Program-made: the position numbers and the translations under genes | Part shown: one piece after another, positions 36,465 to 45,390 of the stretch | Layout: each line of letters starts with the position of its first letter | Position numbering within the stretch: the stretch's first letter is position 1 | The notes under the pieces: model-generated | The model's database searches: none | Told to the model about the DNA's origin: nothing | Seen by the model: the letters and a program-made list of their open reading frames with translations, nothing else | Source: Carboxylicivirga longa | GTDB lineage: Bacteria > Bacteroidota > Bacteroidia > Bacteroidales > Marinilabiliaceae | Assembly: GCF_050589825.1 (NCBI RefSeq) | Contig: NZ_JBNGOZ010000004.1 | Span: 1-64,000 of the forward strand | Direction: 5' to 3' | DNA length: 64,000 nt

Positions 36465-37394
36465 ATGATCAGAATTAGATTGATTTTCCTGACAATTATT
36501 TTGTTTTCATTTCAATTTCTGTCAGGTTCAAATATAGTATCCGGTTCATCAGAGTGCCATCTACGCGTTAAAAAAATATTGTCCGATCTATATAATCCAA
36601 CTGACTTATGTGTACTTGTAGTTGCTCATCGCGGTGATTGGCGCAATGCGCCGGAGAACTCAATTCAGGCGATAAAGAACTGTATTGAAATGGGCGTTGA
36701 TATAGTAGAGATTGATGTGCGAATGACCAAGGATTCTGTGTTGGTATTAATGCATGATAATACTATTGATCGCACAACAACTGGCACAGGCAAAATATCG
36801 GATATGACATTGACTGAGCTAAAATCTGTACAATTACTAAACGGATGTGATAGAGCAACCAAACATAGAATTCCAACTTTGGAAGAAGCAATGCAAGTTG
36901 CCAAAGGAAACATCATGGTCAATCTAGATAAGTGTTCTAACTATATGGATAAGGCTTTTGAGGTGATTGACAAAACACACACTATAGAACAAGTTATTTT
37001 CAAAGGCAGTAAATCTATTGATCAGGTGAAGGAGAAGTATGGAAGTATACTGGAAGAGATCATTTATATGCCAGTTATTAAAGAGAGTACATCTCATTTA
37101 AGAGGATTTGTTGATGATTTTATTTTTGAATTAGGACCTGTGGCTTTTGAAGTAATTTATAAGAGCGATGACTCACCTATGTTTGATGTAATACAAACCA
37201 TTAAAAAGCAGGAATGTCGCATTTGGGTGAATACGCTCTGGGAGTCGCTCTGTGGTGAACATACGGACGACCTGGCTGTGGATGACCCTGATGCAGCATG
37301 GGGCTGGGTGATTGACAATGGGGCAAATATCATCCAAACTGACCGTCCTGAGTTGCTTTTGAAATACTTGCGCAAAAAAGGATTACACGATTAA
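36465..37394 (+). CDS. Glycerophosphodiester phosphodiesterase, secreted
   Basis: A 309-residue GDPD with a signal peptide (LIFLTIILFSFQFLSGS). The active-site set is complete: VAHRGDWRNAPENS, VEIDVRMTKDS, LVLMHDNTIDRTTTG, and NLDK later. It likely works in the periplasm, freeing glycerol 3-phosphate for the GlpT-type carrier encoded next. It is a paralogue of the PKD-fused enzyme, sharing the LVLMHDNTIDRTT stretch, but has no PKD domain and no lipobox. TAGATTTG at 37418-37425 downstream may start the glpT transcript. Confidence 0.93.
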   Translation: MIRIRLIFLTIILFSFQFLSGSNIVSGSSECHLRVKKILSDLYNPTDLCVLVVAHRGDWRNAPENSIQAIKNCIEMGVDIVEIDVRMTKDSVLVLMHDNTIDRTTTGTGKISDMTLTELKSVQLLNGCDRATKHRIPTLEEAMQVAKGNIMVNLDKCSNYMDKAFEVIDKTHTIEQVIFKGSKSIDQVKEKYGSILEEIIYMPVIKESTSHLRGFVDDFIFELGPVAFEVIYKSDDSPMFDVIQTIKKQECRIWVNTLWESLCGEHTDDLAVDDPDAAWGWVIDNGANIIQTDRPELLLKYLRKKGLHD

Positions 37395-37504
37395 ATTCAG
37401 TTAAAAGTTTACTTCGTTAGATTTGGTAGTGTTAGCTGCGGGTTACTCCTAAAAAGCATCCAGTTAGAGGAGTTGCGGACTATGCTATTAATAAAGCTAT
37501 AATA

Positions 37505-38848
37505 ATGATTAGGAAAATATTCAATTTTTATACCATCTCTCCATCAATACCTAGTTTGAAAAATTCAAAATTAGTAAAGGGGATGTATGATCAATATCGT
37601 TGGTCAGTATTTTTATCTGCCACCATTGCGTATAGCCTCTTTTATGTGTGCCGATTGAGTTTGAGTGTGATTAAAAAACCAATTGTAGATGCAGGCTTTT
37701 TAAATGAGTCGCAGTTAGGCATGGTAGGTTCAGCATTATTTTTTACTTATGCAGTTGGTAAATTAACGAACGGATTTCTGGCTGACAGGAGTAATATTAA
37801 ACGCTTTATGGCAACCGGTTTGTTTTTAACTGCTCTCATAAATTTGGCCTTAGGGCTAACTACATTATTTGCCGCTTTTATTTTTTTGTGGGGCTTAAAT
37901 GGCTGGTTCCAATCTATGGGGGCAGCTCCTAGTGTTGTTGCTCTATCCAGATGGTTTAGTAATCGGGAACGAGGCACTTATTATGGTATATGGAGTGCTA
38001 GTCATAGTATTGGAAAAGCAATGACTTTTATCGGAATTGCCTTTATTGTAAGTATGTTTGGTTGGCGATGGGGCTTTTACAGTGCCGGTATTTCGGGTTT
38101 AATTGGTGCTGCTATTGTTTACTTTTTTCTGCATGATACCCCAGAAAGTAAGGGACTACCTCCTATTGCTGATTACAAAAATGATTATGCAGAGGTTTCA
38201 ACAAAAGATAAGACGTTAGCAGAAGTTCAGAAGCAAGTTTTGAAAAACCCATTCATTTGGATTTTGGCCGGTTCTAGTGCGATGATGTACATCAGTCGTT
38301 ATGCCATTGAGAGCTGGGGAATTTTTTATCTCGAAGCACAAAAGGGTTATTCAAATATGGAAGCCAGTTCCATTATTTCTGTCAGTGCGATTAGCGGTAT
38401 TGCTGGGACTGTTATTGCCGGCTTTATTTCTGATAAACTGTTTAAAAGCAGTAGAAATGTTCCAGCGCTAATCGCCGGTTTGCTTAATGTATTTTCAATG
38501 TCACTTTTCCTGTTTTATCCCAATGGGAGTGTATGGATAGATAGCCTGAGTATGATTTTATCAGGGTTTGCTTTTGGAATACTGATTACCTTTATTGGAG
38601 GCCTGATGGCTGTTGATATTGCATCAAAGAAAGCTTCTGGTGCAGCTTTAGGTCTTATAGGAATTGCCAGCTATATTGGTGCGGGAATGCAGGATTTGGT
38701 GAGTGGTATTTTAATCGCCAATGGAAAATCTACTATTGAAAATGTTTCATCTTACGACTTTACCATCGCTAAATGGTTCTGGCTAGGGGCCGCAGTTATA
38801 TCGGTATTTATGGCTTTAATGGTGTGGAATGCCAAGCACGAGGATTAA
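37505..38848 (+). CDS. GlpT/UhpT-type organophosphate:phosphate antiporter (MFS)
   Basis: A 447-residue major facilitator with about 12 helices. RWSVFLSATIAYSLFYVCRLSLSVIKKPI near the start and GKLTNGFLADRSNIKRFMATG after helix 2-3 are typical of the organophosphate:phosphate antiporter family (GlpT, UhpT). The mid-sequence RWFSNRERGTYYGIWSASHSIG fits as well. Next to two GDPDs, glycerol 3-phosphate is the most likely substrate, but hexose phosphates cannot be excluded. The gene follows the GDPD by 110 bp, and a 17-bp inverted repeat lies after it. Confidence 0.9.
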   Translation: MIRKIFNFYTISPSIPSLKNSKLVKGMYDQYRWSVFLSATIAYSLFYVCRLSLSVIKKPIVDAGFLNESQLGMVGSALFFTYAVGKLTNGFLADRSNIKRFMATGLFLTALINLALGLTTLFAAFIFLWGLNGWFQSMGAAPSVVALSRWFSNRERGTYYGIWSASHSIGKAMTFIGIAFIVSMFGWRWGFYSAGISGLIGAAIVYFFLHDTPESKGLPPIADYKNDYAEVSTKDKTLAEVQKQVLKNPFIWILAGSSAMMYISRYAIESWGIFYLEAQKGYSNMEASSIISVSAISGIAGTVIAGFISDKLFKSSRNVPALIAGLLNVFSMSLFLFYPNGSVWIDSLSMILSGFAFGILITFIGGLMAVDIASKKASGAALGLIGIASYIGAGMQDLVSGILIANGKSTIENVSSYDFTIAKWFWLGAAVISVFMALMVWNAKHED

Positions 38849-39099
38849 CAGATTTTCAATTGCCCATATTTGATAGGATGATTAGCCAAAATTCTGTTTA
38901 AATTAGAAAATATAATGCAAATGATATTGGTTTTTTTAAACTAAAATGATAAAAATGTCTCCTTATTCTTATTAATCTAAAGCTTAATAAGAATAAGGAG
39001 TAACGGGTAAGTTAAAATGTTTCACCTAATCTGAATATCAACCTAAGGGTGAAGAGTAGGTGAAACAAATGTAGAAAAAAGCTGAAAAAATAAAAATGA
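38849..39099. other. Intergenic region with two inverted repeats
   Basis: CTCCTTATTCTTATTAA (38959-38975) and its exact complement (38984-39000) form a 17-bp AT-rich stem with an 8-nt loop. GTTTCACCTA (39019-39028) and TAGGTGAAAC (39057-39066) form a second, 10-bp pair. No gene is seen. The first may terminate the glpT transcript. Confidence 0.65.
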
Positions 39100-39101
39100 A
39101 T

Positions 39102-39134
39102 GAAAAACAAAACCCCTTTGTGGTAAAGGGGTTT
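39102..39134 (-). terminator. ssrA terminator
   Basis: AAACCCCTTT-ACCAC-AAAGGGGTTT on the minus strand is a perfect 10-bp stem followed by TGTTTTTC, 31 bp beyond the tmRNA 3' end. Confidence 0.88.
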
Positions 39135-39164
39135 GAAGTGTTTTGAAAAACTCTGAAATCTTTC

Positions 39165-39566
39165 TGGTGGAGCTGGAGGGGATCGAACCCTCGTCCAGAC
39201 AAGGAAGCTATATGCTTTCTACATGTTTAGCTTTGACTTAATTTTCGAGTAACAGCTGGATCAAAGCCACCGACTGTTACCTTATCCTCTTAAGGTTTCG
39301 GAAAAAGCCCGAGGCTTACTTCTTCCTAGTTTCGATTTTCCAGCATCTCTGATTCGAACCGCCTCAAAACGTTAGCATTCGAGAGATGTCTTGTTCTGGC
39401 ATCTAATGCCTGAATAAAGCTTATCTACTATACTTCGATTAAGCTGCAAGAGCGTAATTATTTTCGCCAATTAAAAAGTTTGAGATCCGGGATTAACGAG
39501 CCGGTACCACAACGCTCGACATGCTTACACACCACTTTGCCAAGCTGTCAATTCCACGTCAGCCCC
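39165..39566 (-). ncRNA. ssrA: Transfer-messenger RNA (tmRNA)
   Basis: Rescues stalled ribosomes. On the minus strand the RNA begins GGGGCTGACGTGG and ends with a tRNA-like part (GGTTCGATCCCCTCCAGCTCCACCA). The acceptor ends pair (GGGGCTG with CAGCTCC), and CCA is encoded. The reading frame for the tag near 39440-39470 gives G-E-N-N-Y-A-L-A-A-stop, ending in the usual A-L-A-A degradation signal. The length of 402 nt is normal. It is flanked by a terminator and a promoter box of its own. Confidence 0.97.
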
Positions 39567-39582
39567 ATGAAGTAATGCACAG

Positions 39583-39590
39583 CAAAAGTA
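39583..39590 (-). promoter_or_regulatory. ssrA promoter box
   Basis: TACTTTTG on the minus strand fits the TAnnTTTG -7 box, 16 bp before the mature tmRNA 5' end, leaving room for a short 5' precursor. Confidence 0.5.
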
Positions 39591-39631
39591 ATAAATATTG
39601 TTGGACTTGGGAATACTTTCATGAAATCGTT

Positions 39632-39662
39632 TAAAAATAGCCGAACAATTGCTTGTTCGGCT
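39632..39662 (-). terminator. Terminator of the WM-repeat gene
   Basis: AGCCGAACAA-GCAA-TTGTTCGGCT on the minus strand, a perfect 10-bp stem followed by ATTTTTAAA. Confidence 0.88.
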
Positions 39663-39688
39663 TATGAAGGAGGAAGGGGTACTGATGA

Positions 39689-40483
39689 TTAATGATTACT
39701 TGTTAGCCAGGTTGAAGTGTCAAGCATCCAGTCTTCTACTCTCAGTGGGTTTTCAACAAACTGCTCGTCATTCAATACGGATGGCCATGTTTCCAGGTTC
39801 AGCATCCATGCTTCAATGCTTAGGTGTTCTTCTGCGTTCGTGCTTGTCTGGTCAACCTGGTTAAGCAGTGCCCACTCGCTGGTGTTCAACATCCAGCTTT
39901 CGATGGTCATATGTGGCTCTTCGTAACTATCAGTAAGGGGCAGTGTGCTGTAGGCGTTCAGGTCGAGCATCCACTCCTCAATGTTCATTTGTTCAGTGGC
40001 AAAATCATTATCGGCGTAAAGGCTATTGGTATTTAATATGTTCCATTCACTTGCATCCAGCATCCAGCTTTCAATGCTTAAGGCTGCTTCTTCCATCTCG
40101 TTCGCCGGAAGCAGGGTATAGGTATTCAGGTCAGTCATCCATTCCTCCACTATGATGGCTTCTTCAGCATAGCTGGTGGTGTTCGCAGGTGCACTTACAG
40201 TAAAGGGTTCTGTCATCCATGGTTCAACGCTTAATGGTGCTTCTGCAACGTCGCTCATCATCTCCTTTAGATTGATGGCATATGTTTCGGTGATGGTGCT
40301 TGTAGCCAGTGGCTTATTTAATCGGCTGGTGGCTTTGTGTGTAAAGTCTTCACTAATTGTAAAGGGGAGATTGCTATGGTAAACGGCAAAAAATATGCTG
40401 AGTGTAAAAATACTGGCGGCAATTCCGAAAAACAAGTAGTTAATAAGGGTTTGTCTGTGGCTGTGGTCAACTGTCGTTTTCAT
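39689..40483 (-). CDS. Membrane-anchored protein with seven E-x-W-M repeats, unknown function
   Basis: I do not recognise a named family. The 264-residue product has one membrane helix near the N-terminus (INYLFFGIAASIFTLSIFFAVY). The acidic remainder contains seven copies of a short motif of the form (L/M)-x-(I/V)-E-x-W-M-(L/T)-(D/N/E), for example LSIESWMLDASEW and MNIEEWMLDLNAY, spaced 25-31 residues apart. Most copies are followed, two to four residues later, by a W, Y or F. GGAGG lies 10 bp before the ATG at 40483; ATGs at 40498 and 40543 are alternatives. It is a single gene with its own terminator between ssrA and mdh. The helix and acidic repeats suggest a periplasm-facing scaffold or binding surface; this is inference. 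Confidence 0.85.
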   Translation of the reverse strand: MKTTVDHSHRQTLINYLFFGIAASIFTLSIFFAVYHSNLPFTISEDFTHKATSRLNKPLATSTITETYAINLKEMMSDVAEAPLSVEPWMTEPFTVSAPANTTSYAEEAIIVEEWMTDLNTYTLLPANEMEEAALSIESWMLDASEWNILNTNSLYADNDFATEQMNIEEWMLDLNAYSTLPLTDSYEEPHMTIESWMLNTSEWALLNQVDQTSTNAEEHLSIEAWMLNLETWPSVLNDEQFVENPLRVEDWMLDTSTWLTSNH

Positions 40484-40639
40484 CTTTCTATCCTCCATTG
40501 TTTGATTTGTCAATGAAGGATCAGAATTTGTGCCACTATTCACAAGTAGCTGGTAATGTGGATCTTGCGACTATGGGGTTAATCGATAGACGGTTTTTGT
40601 TGAACGGTATTGCAACAACTCTATGTTCGGATACGAACA

Positions 40640-40670
40640 AAAGAAAACCCTGCCGGGTTAGGGCAGGGTA
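40640..40670 (-). terminator. mdh terminator
   Basis: ACCCTGCC-CTAACCC-GGCAGGGT on the minus strand followed by TTTCTTTTG, 34 bp beyond the mdh stop. Confidence 0.82.
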
Positions 40671-40703
40671 GTATTAATATTTTTGATATAAAAACCCGGA
40701 TAA

Positions 40704-41633
40704 TTAGGCTTTTTTATCCAATACGCTCATTACTTCAAGCACGTGTTTACGACTTGTTTCCAGCAAGGCTTTCTCATCGTCGTTTAGATCCAGTTCAATT
40801 ACTCTTTCCACACCATTTTTACCCAATACAACAGGAACGCCCAGGTAGCAGTCATCGATACCGTATTCGCCTTCCAGCTTTATGCACACAGGGAATACAC
40901 GTTTTTGGTCTTTTACAATAGCCTCTACCATTTGTGCAGCAGCCGATCCTGGAGCATACCAGGCTGAGGTGCCCATTAGCTTCACCAGCTCACCGCCACC
41001 AAACTTAGTACGCTCAATAATAGCATCCAGTTTTTTGGCATCAATGAGTTCAGTAACCGGAATACCGCCTACCGTAGTATATCGTGGAAGGGGAACCATC
41101 GTATCGCCATGGCCACCCATCAATACGGCCTGGATATCCTTCGGAGAAACATTTAGTTCCTCAGCAAGGAAAGCGCGGTAGCGGGCAGTGTCAAGAATAC
41201 CGGCCATACCCATTACTTTAGTACGTGGGAATTTAGAGCTGATATGCGCCTGATAGGTCATTACATCCAATGGGTTAGACACAATAATGATGATGGCTTC
41301 GGGCGAGTGCTTAACAACTTGCTCGGTTACTGACTTTACAATACCTGCGTTGGTTGAAATAAGGTCATCACGCGTCATTCCGGGTTTACGTGGTAAGCCC
41401 GATGTGATGACAACCACATCAGAGCCGGCGGTTTTTTCATAATCGTTGGTTGAACCGCTTGTGCGTGTGTCATACAAGTTAATGGGTGCCTTTTGCCAAA
41501 TGTCAAGGGCTTTACCTTCGGCAACACCTTCTTTAATATCAACCAGTACCACTTCGTTAGCAATCTCTCTATAGGCGAGTACATCAGCACAGGTTGCACC
41601 TACATTACCTGCTCCAACCACTGTTACTTTCAT
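40704..41633 (-). CDS. mdh: Malate dehydrogenase
   Basis: NAD-dependent enzyme of 309 residues that interconverts malate and oxaloacetate. It has a Rossmann opening (VTVVGAGNVGATCADVLA), the substrate-binding GLPRKPGMTRDDL loop, IVSNPLDVMTY and the active-site histidine in MGGHGDTMVPLPRY. The sequence is the LDH-like malate dehydrogenase type found in Bacteroidota and Chlorobi; the arginine in GLPRKPG-M-TR favours malate over lactate. The gene has its own terminator at 40640 and stands divergent from folP. Confidence 0.95.
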   Translation of the reverse strand: MKVTVVGAGNVGATCADVLAYREIANEVVLVDIKEGVAEGKALDIWQKAPINLYDTRTSGSTNDYEKTAGSDVVVITSGLPRKPGMTRDDLISTNAGIVKSVTEQVVKHSPEAIIIIVSNPLDVMTYQAHISSKFPRTKVMGMAGILDTARYRAFLAEELNVSPKDIQAVLMGGHGDTMVPLPRYTTVGGIPVTELIDAKKLDAIIERTKFGGGELVKLMGTSAWYAPGSAAAQMVEAIVKDQKRVFPVCIKLEGEYGIDDCYLGVPVVLGKNGVERVIELDLNDDEKALLETSRKHVLEVMSVLDKKA

Positions 41634-42002
41634 AATAATCGGTATTAATTAGTGTGTTATTTGTTTAAAACTTTGATAGTGTGTTATTTATAGAATATTG
41701 AATCTGTTCGTTAACAGGTCTCTTTTTTCACTAAGACAAATATAAAACTTTATTTACACGCTCCTTAAGATTTTACCTGTTTAACGTTTGTTAGCATAAA
41801 AATATCCCGGGCTATCACTTGTCTAGTGAGGCGAATGCGTGTTTTTTTATTTAATGAAAAAAATCTGTAATGTAATGGAATAACCATCAATTTTACTGTT
41901 TAACTGACTTTGTATTTTGTTTGATGCAGAGCCAATATTTTCTATTAGCTTTGTAAGAAAAATTAAGCGTTTACGATTCATCGCATTTTCAAAGCCAATA
42001 TT
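41634..42002. other. Divergent mdh-folP intergenic region
   Basis: No gene is seen. TAGCTTTG at 41946-41953 fits the -7 box for folP, with TTTG 22 bp upstream. AGTGTGTTATTT occurs twice (41651-41662 and 41678-41689) in the mdh leader, 27 bp apart, a possible site for a regulator. Confidence 0.45.
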
Positions 42003-42836
42003 ATGCATACTATAAATTTGAAGGGAAAGTTGGTGGACTTGGACAGTCCCTGGACAATGGGTATACTCAATATAACACCAGATTCATTTTTTGATGGGGG
42101 TAAATATCAGTTGCAGAAGGATATTGAAGCGCGATGTGCGCAGATACTAAGCGAAGGCGGCGACATAATTGATGTAGGAGCCTATTCCTCTCGTCCGGGT
42201 GCTGTGCATGTCAGTGAGGAGGAAGAATTGCATCGTTTGCGCCAGGCACTCACCTGGATACGAAAGGCGCATCCTACAGCCGTGCTATCCGTCGACACTT
42301 TTCGGGCTTCGGTAAGTGAAGTGTTGGTGCGCGAGTTTGAGGTGGATATAATAAACGATATATCCGGGGGAATGATGGATGAGCAGATGTTTGAGGTAAT
42401 TGGTCGTTTGGGCGTACCCTATATTCTTATGCATATGCAGGGGACGCCGCAAAATATGCAGATGAATCCTCAATATAAGGATCTGATGGGTGATATCAGC
42501 CTGTATTTTGCTCAGCAGATTAACAAAGCCAGGGCCAAAGGAGTGAAGGATATTATTTTGGATCCGGGATTTGGTTTCGGAAAAACCCTTGAGCAGAATT
42601 ATGAACTTTTGCGCGAAATGAAGCAATTCGATTTATTTGGTTTGCCCATGCTTGTAGGTGTTTCTCGTAAGTCGATGATATACAAATTGCTTGATGTGCT
42701 GCCACAAGAGGCATTGAATGGAACCACAGCTTTAAATACCGTGGCTTTATTGAACGGCGCCAATATTTTAAGGGTGCATGATGTAAAAGAAGCCGCAGAA
42801 TGTATTAAATTAGTGCGTCAACTTAATAAAGCCTGA
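42003..42836 (+). CDS. folP: Dihydropteroate synthase
   Basis: Joins p-aminobenzoate and hydroxymethyl-dihydropterin pyrophosphate in folate synthesis. The 277-residue TIM barrel shows the family signatures MGILNITPDSFFDGGKY and GGDIIDVGAYSSRPGA, plus INDISGG, ILMHMQGTPQNMQ, DPGFGFGKTLEQNYELL and VGVSRKSMIYKLL. Length is normal. The cdaA gene starts 7 bp later, as is common in Bacteroidota. Confidence 0.97.
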   Translation: MHTINLKGKLVDLDSPWTMGILNITPDSFFDGGKYQLQKDIEARCAQILSEGGDIIDVGAYSSRPGAVHVSEEEELHRLRQALTWIRKAHPTAVLSVDTFRASVSEVLVREFEVDIINDISGGMMDEQMFEVIGRLGVPYILMHMQGTPQNMQMNPQYKDLMGDISLYFAQQINKARAKGVKDIILDPGFGFGKTLEQNYELLREMKQFDLFGLPMLVGVSRKSMIYKLLDVLPQEALNGTTALNTVALLNGANILRVHDVKEAAECIKLVRQLNKA

Positions 42837-42843
42837 TTACTGC

Positions 42844-43611
42844 ATGACTTTTCTGGATATCCGTTTTATTGATTTAGTCGATATTGTATTGGTGGCGTAT
42901 CTGATGTTCCGCATCTATAAGCTCATTAAAGGCACTGTGGCCCTGTATATTATGTTGGGGATTTTTGCCTTTATCGTGTTCTGGATCTTGATTAAGACCT
43001 TTGGCATGGAGCTCTCATCTACCATTCTCGATAATATTGTAAATGTAGGTGTGCTGGCTTTTATCGTTGTTTTTCAGCAGGAAATACGTCGCTTTCTACT
43101 CTTGCTGGGCTCGCGTTATAATGTGTCCACCCGTTTTTCCATGGACAAAGTATTCATGTCGAAGGAAAAGGGAATGATGTCGATTTATAACAAACCGGTG
43201 GTGCGTGCATGTAGTTCACTGGCCAAATCCAAAACCGGCGCCCTAATTGTGATCACCAAGAATTCGGAGTTACTCGATTATGTGCAGACAGGGGAGTTGA
43301 TTAACGGTGTGATATCCTCCCGCTTACTGGAGAATATATTTTTTAACAACAGTCCCTTGCACGATGGTGCGGTAATTATTACAGGCAATAAAATTAAAGC
43401 GGCCGGATGCATTTTGCCCGTGTCGCAAAATACTGAATTACCCAAACGTGTTGGACTAAGGCATCGTGCTGCTATGGGTATTACTGAATCAACTGATGCG
43501 CAGGCTATTGTGGTATCCGAAGAGACGGGGCGGATCTCCTTCTTTAGTAAGGGACAAATGGAGATGGGCGTGAGTGATGAAGAGTTGCAGGAGTTGTTAA
43601 ATAAGTCCTGA
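42844..43611 (+). CDS. cdaA: Diadenylate cyclase CdaA
   Basis: Makes the second messenger cyclic di-AMP from two ATP. The 255-residue protein has three N-terminal membrane helices (about 10-90) and a DisA_N-type cyclase domain with the catalytic motifs HDGA (in PLHDGAVIITGN) and RHRA (in VGLRHRAAMG), followed by the SEETG strand. Membrane topology and length identify CdaA rather than DisA. It is coupled to folP (7 bp gap). No CdaR-like regulator gene is adjacent. Confidence 0.95.
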   Translation: MTFLDIRFIDLVDIVLVAYLMFRIYKLIKGTVALYIMLGIFAFIVFWILIKTFGMELSSTILDNIVNVGVLAFIVVFQQEIRRFLLLLGSRYNVSTRFSMDKVFMSKEKGMMSIYNKPVVRACSSLAKSKTGALIVITKNSELLDYVQTGELINGVISSRLLENIFFNNSPLHDGAVIITGNKIKAAGCILPVSQNTELPKRVGLRHRAAMGITESTDAQAIVVSEETGRISFFSKGQMEMGVSDEELQELLNKS

Positions 43612-43647
43612 TAATAATTGTTAAATAAAAAAACAGAGTTATACATT

Positions 43648-44532
43648 ATGCCGCAAGGACGATTAAACAAAAAGGTAGTCATTAGTGGATCTACCGGATT
43701 TATAGGGACTGCCCTCAGTACTTTTTTGGAGAGCAATGGCTATGAAGTGGTCCGTTTAAGGCGTCATCATTTTAACACTCAAAATGGGCAGCTTGCCAAT
43801 TTGTTAAGCGGTAGTTCTGTGGTTATTAATCTGGCAGGTGCCCCCATTGCAGCCCGAAAGTGGACGGCCCGCTATAAGAAAGAAATTCGTGACAGTCGGA
43901 TTCAAACAACTAAAATGCTGGTAGAAACCATGCGTGCCATGCCTTTGAAGCCTGAGTTGTTTATTTCTACGTCAGCCGTTGGTATCTATGATCGTTATGA
44001 GGTTCACGATGAGTTTTCTACTAATTATGCGGGCAATTTTCTGGGTACTGTTTGTAAACAGTGGGAAGCTGCGGCCTGTCAGGTGCAGCGATGGAAAGAT
44101 GTGCGCTTATGTGTAGTGCGACTGGGTGTTGTGCTAGGCAATGAGGGCGGGGCATTTCCGCGAATGCTGGCTCCTTTTAAGTGGGGCATGGGTGCTCCCT
44201 TGGGCGAAGGCTATCAGGTTTTCCCTTTTATTCATCTTAATGACTTGCTGAGTGCCTTTTGGTATCTGATCTGTCGTGTTGATTCCCGTGGAATCTTTAA
44301 CATGGTGGCTCCGCAGATGATTTCTAATCTGGAGATTACCAAGGTGCTCCAGCAGCGTATTCATAGATCGCTGCTGCCAGCGGTACCGGCTAGTGTGCTT
44401 AAAGTACTGATGGGCGAGGGGGCATCGATGCTACTGGAAGGCCAGAAGGTTGTACCGCGCCGCCTCCAGGACACCGGTTTTCATTTTCAGTTTCCTACTT
44501 TTGATGATGTACTTGATGATTTGTTGTATTAG
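43648..44532 (+). CDS. TIGR01777-type NAD-dependent epimerase/dehydratase-like protein
   Basis: A 294-residue short-chain dehydrogenase-like protein. It begins with the Rossmann motif VVISGSTGFIGTALSTFLES, then SSVVINLAGAPIAARKWTARYKKEIRDSRIQTT, typical of the YfcH/SulA-like family, and ends with a DUF1731-type domain (VPASVLKVLMGEGASMLLEGQKVVPRRL). The reaction is unknown. I chose the ATG at 43648; a TTG ten codons upstream is less likely. It lies 36 bp after cdaA and may be part of that transcript. Confidence 0.9.
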   Translation: MPQGRLNKKVVISGSTGFIGTALSTFLESNGYEVVRLRRHHFNTQNGQLANLLSGSSVVINLAGAPIAARKWTARYKKEIRDSRIQTTKMLVETMRAMPLKPELFISTSAVGIYDRYEVHDEFSTNYAGNFLGTVCKQWEAAACQVQRWKDVRLCVVRLGVVLGNEGGAFPRMLAPFKWGMGAPLGEGYQVFPFIHLNDLLSAFWYLICRVDSRGIFNMVAPQMISNLEITKVLQQRIHRSLLPAVPASVLKVLMGEGASMLLEGQKVVPRRLQDTGFHFQFPTFDDVLDDLLY

Positions 44533-44632
44533 CCAAAATCGATTAAGTTAAAAAAGGATGGTAGTTGGCTCAATGCAAAGCAAGCTGTGAATAGGCTTAC
44601 TATTATTCATCTTTTCAGGTTTCTAGTTGATT

Positions 44633-45256
44633 TTACAGATGCCAGTAAATGCCATGAAAGTGAGCGTAGGCACCCGCCAACACAAAAAAATGAAAGATGG
44701 CATGGTTGTAGGGTATCTGTTTGATTTGATAGAGTATAGCACCCACTGTGTAAAACAGGCCACCCACACCCAGCCATAGTAAGGCGCCACCCGGCAGCTG
44801 TTCACTAAGTGGTTTAATGGCAATAACCACAACCCAGCCAAGTAATACGTAGCTAATGGTGGAGACCAGCTTAAAACGGCCGGTAAAAAATAGTTTAAGT
44901 ATGACACCTGCAATGGCCAGTAACCACACACCTCCCAGTAGCAGGTAAGCCCAGTTAGTACCCACCCCAATGCTGAGAAATGGCACATAAGAGCCGGCGA
45001 TCATCAAGTAAATGGCACAGTGATCGAAAACCTTGAGCCTATGTCTTCGCACCATATCTTTTTCGGCATGATACAAGGTGGAGGCGCCGAACAAGGATAT
45101 TATGCATATCCCGTAAACCAGGTATGCAATGAATGTCTCTAAATCCTTGGCTTTGAATAGTAAAAAAAAGAGCGCCACCACGCCCAGTAAGAAACCAGCC
45201 AGGTGACTGCTTATGTTGAGTCGTTCTTCAGACGGAGTATATGTGTTTATTTGCAC
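44633..45256 (-). CDS. Hemolysin III / PAQR family membrane protein
   Basis: A 207-residue protein with seven predicted membrane helices. Family residues are visible: SHLAGFLLGVVAL, STLYHAEKDMVRRHRLKVFDHCAIYLMIAGSYVPF (the Ser/His and Asp/His metal-site motifs) and NHAIFHFFVLAGAYAHFHGIYW at the end. The PAQR fold binds zinc; the bacterial members' role is uncertain despite the hemolysin name. It stands alone, convergent with the epimerase gene. Confidence 0.9.
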   Translation of the reverse strand: MQINTYTPSEERLNISSHLAGFLLGVVALFFLLFKAKDLETFIAYLVYGICIISLFGASTLYHAEKDMVRRHRLKVFDHCAIYLMIAGSYVPFLSIGVGTNWAYLLLGGVWLLAIAGVILKLFFTGRFKLVSTISYVLLGWVVVIAIKPLSEQLPGGALLWLGVGGLFYTVGAILYQIKQIPYNHAIFHFFVLAGAYAHFHGIYWHL

Positions 45257-45336
45257 GTTTATTCTTTTGGGCTAAAGTTAGGGTATTCTGCCTTTTTATA
45301 CTATTCATACTTGAATGAACTTAATGGCTTATCCAC

Positions 45337-45386
45337 ACTCATCGGATGACTGAAGGAGCCGTATAGCGTATGCTCATCCGATGAGT
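45337..45386. terminator. Hairpin after the amylase gene (GATGACT family, copy 2)
   Basis: ACTCATCGGATGACT and GCTCATCCGATGAGT form arms with 13 matching pairs and a 20-nt loop containing GAAGGAGC. It ends 5 bp beyond the amylase stop codon and, on the minus strand, would cap that mRNA. Confidence 0.65.
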
Positions 45387-45390
45387 TTTA

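Noticed and set aside
36870..36890. TTCCAACTTTGGAA near-palindrome as a sixth REP copy
   Set aside because: It is a short chance palindrome in the GDPD coding sequence and lacks the 15-bp arms of the cas-region element.
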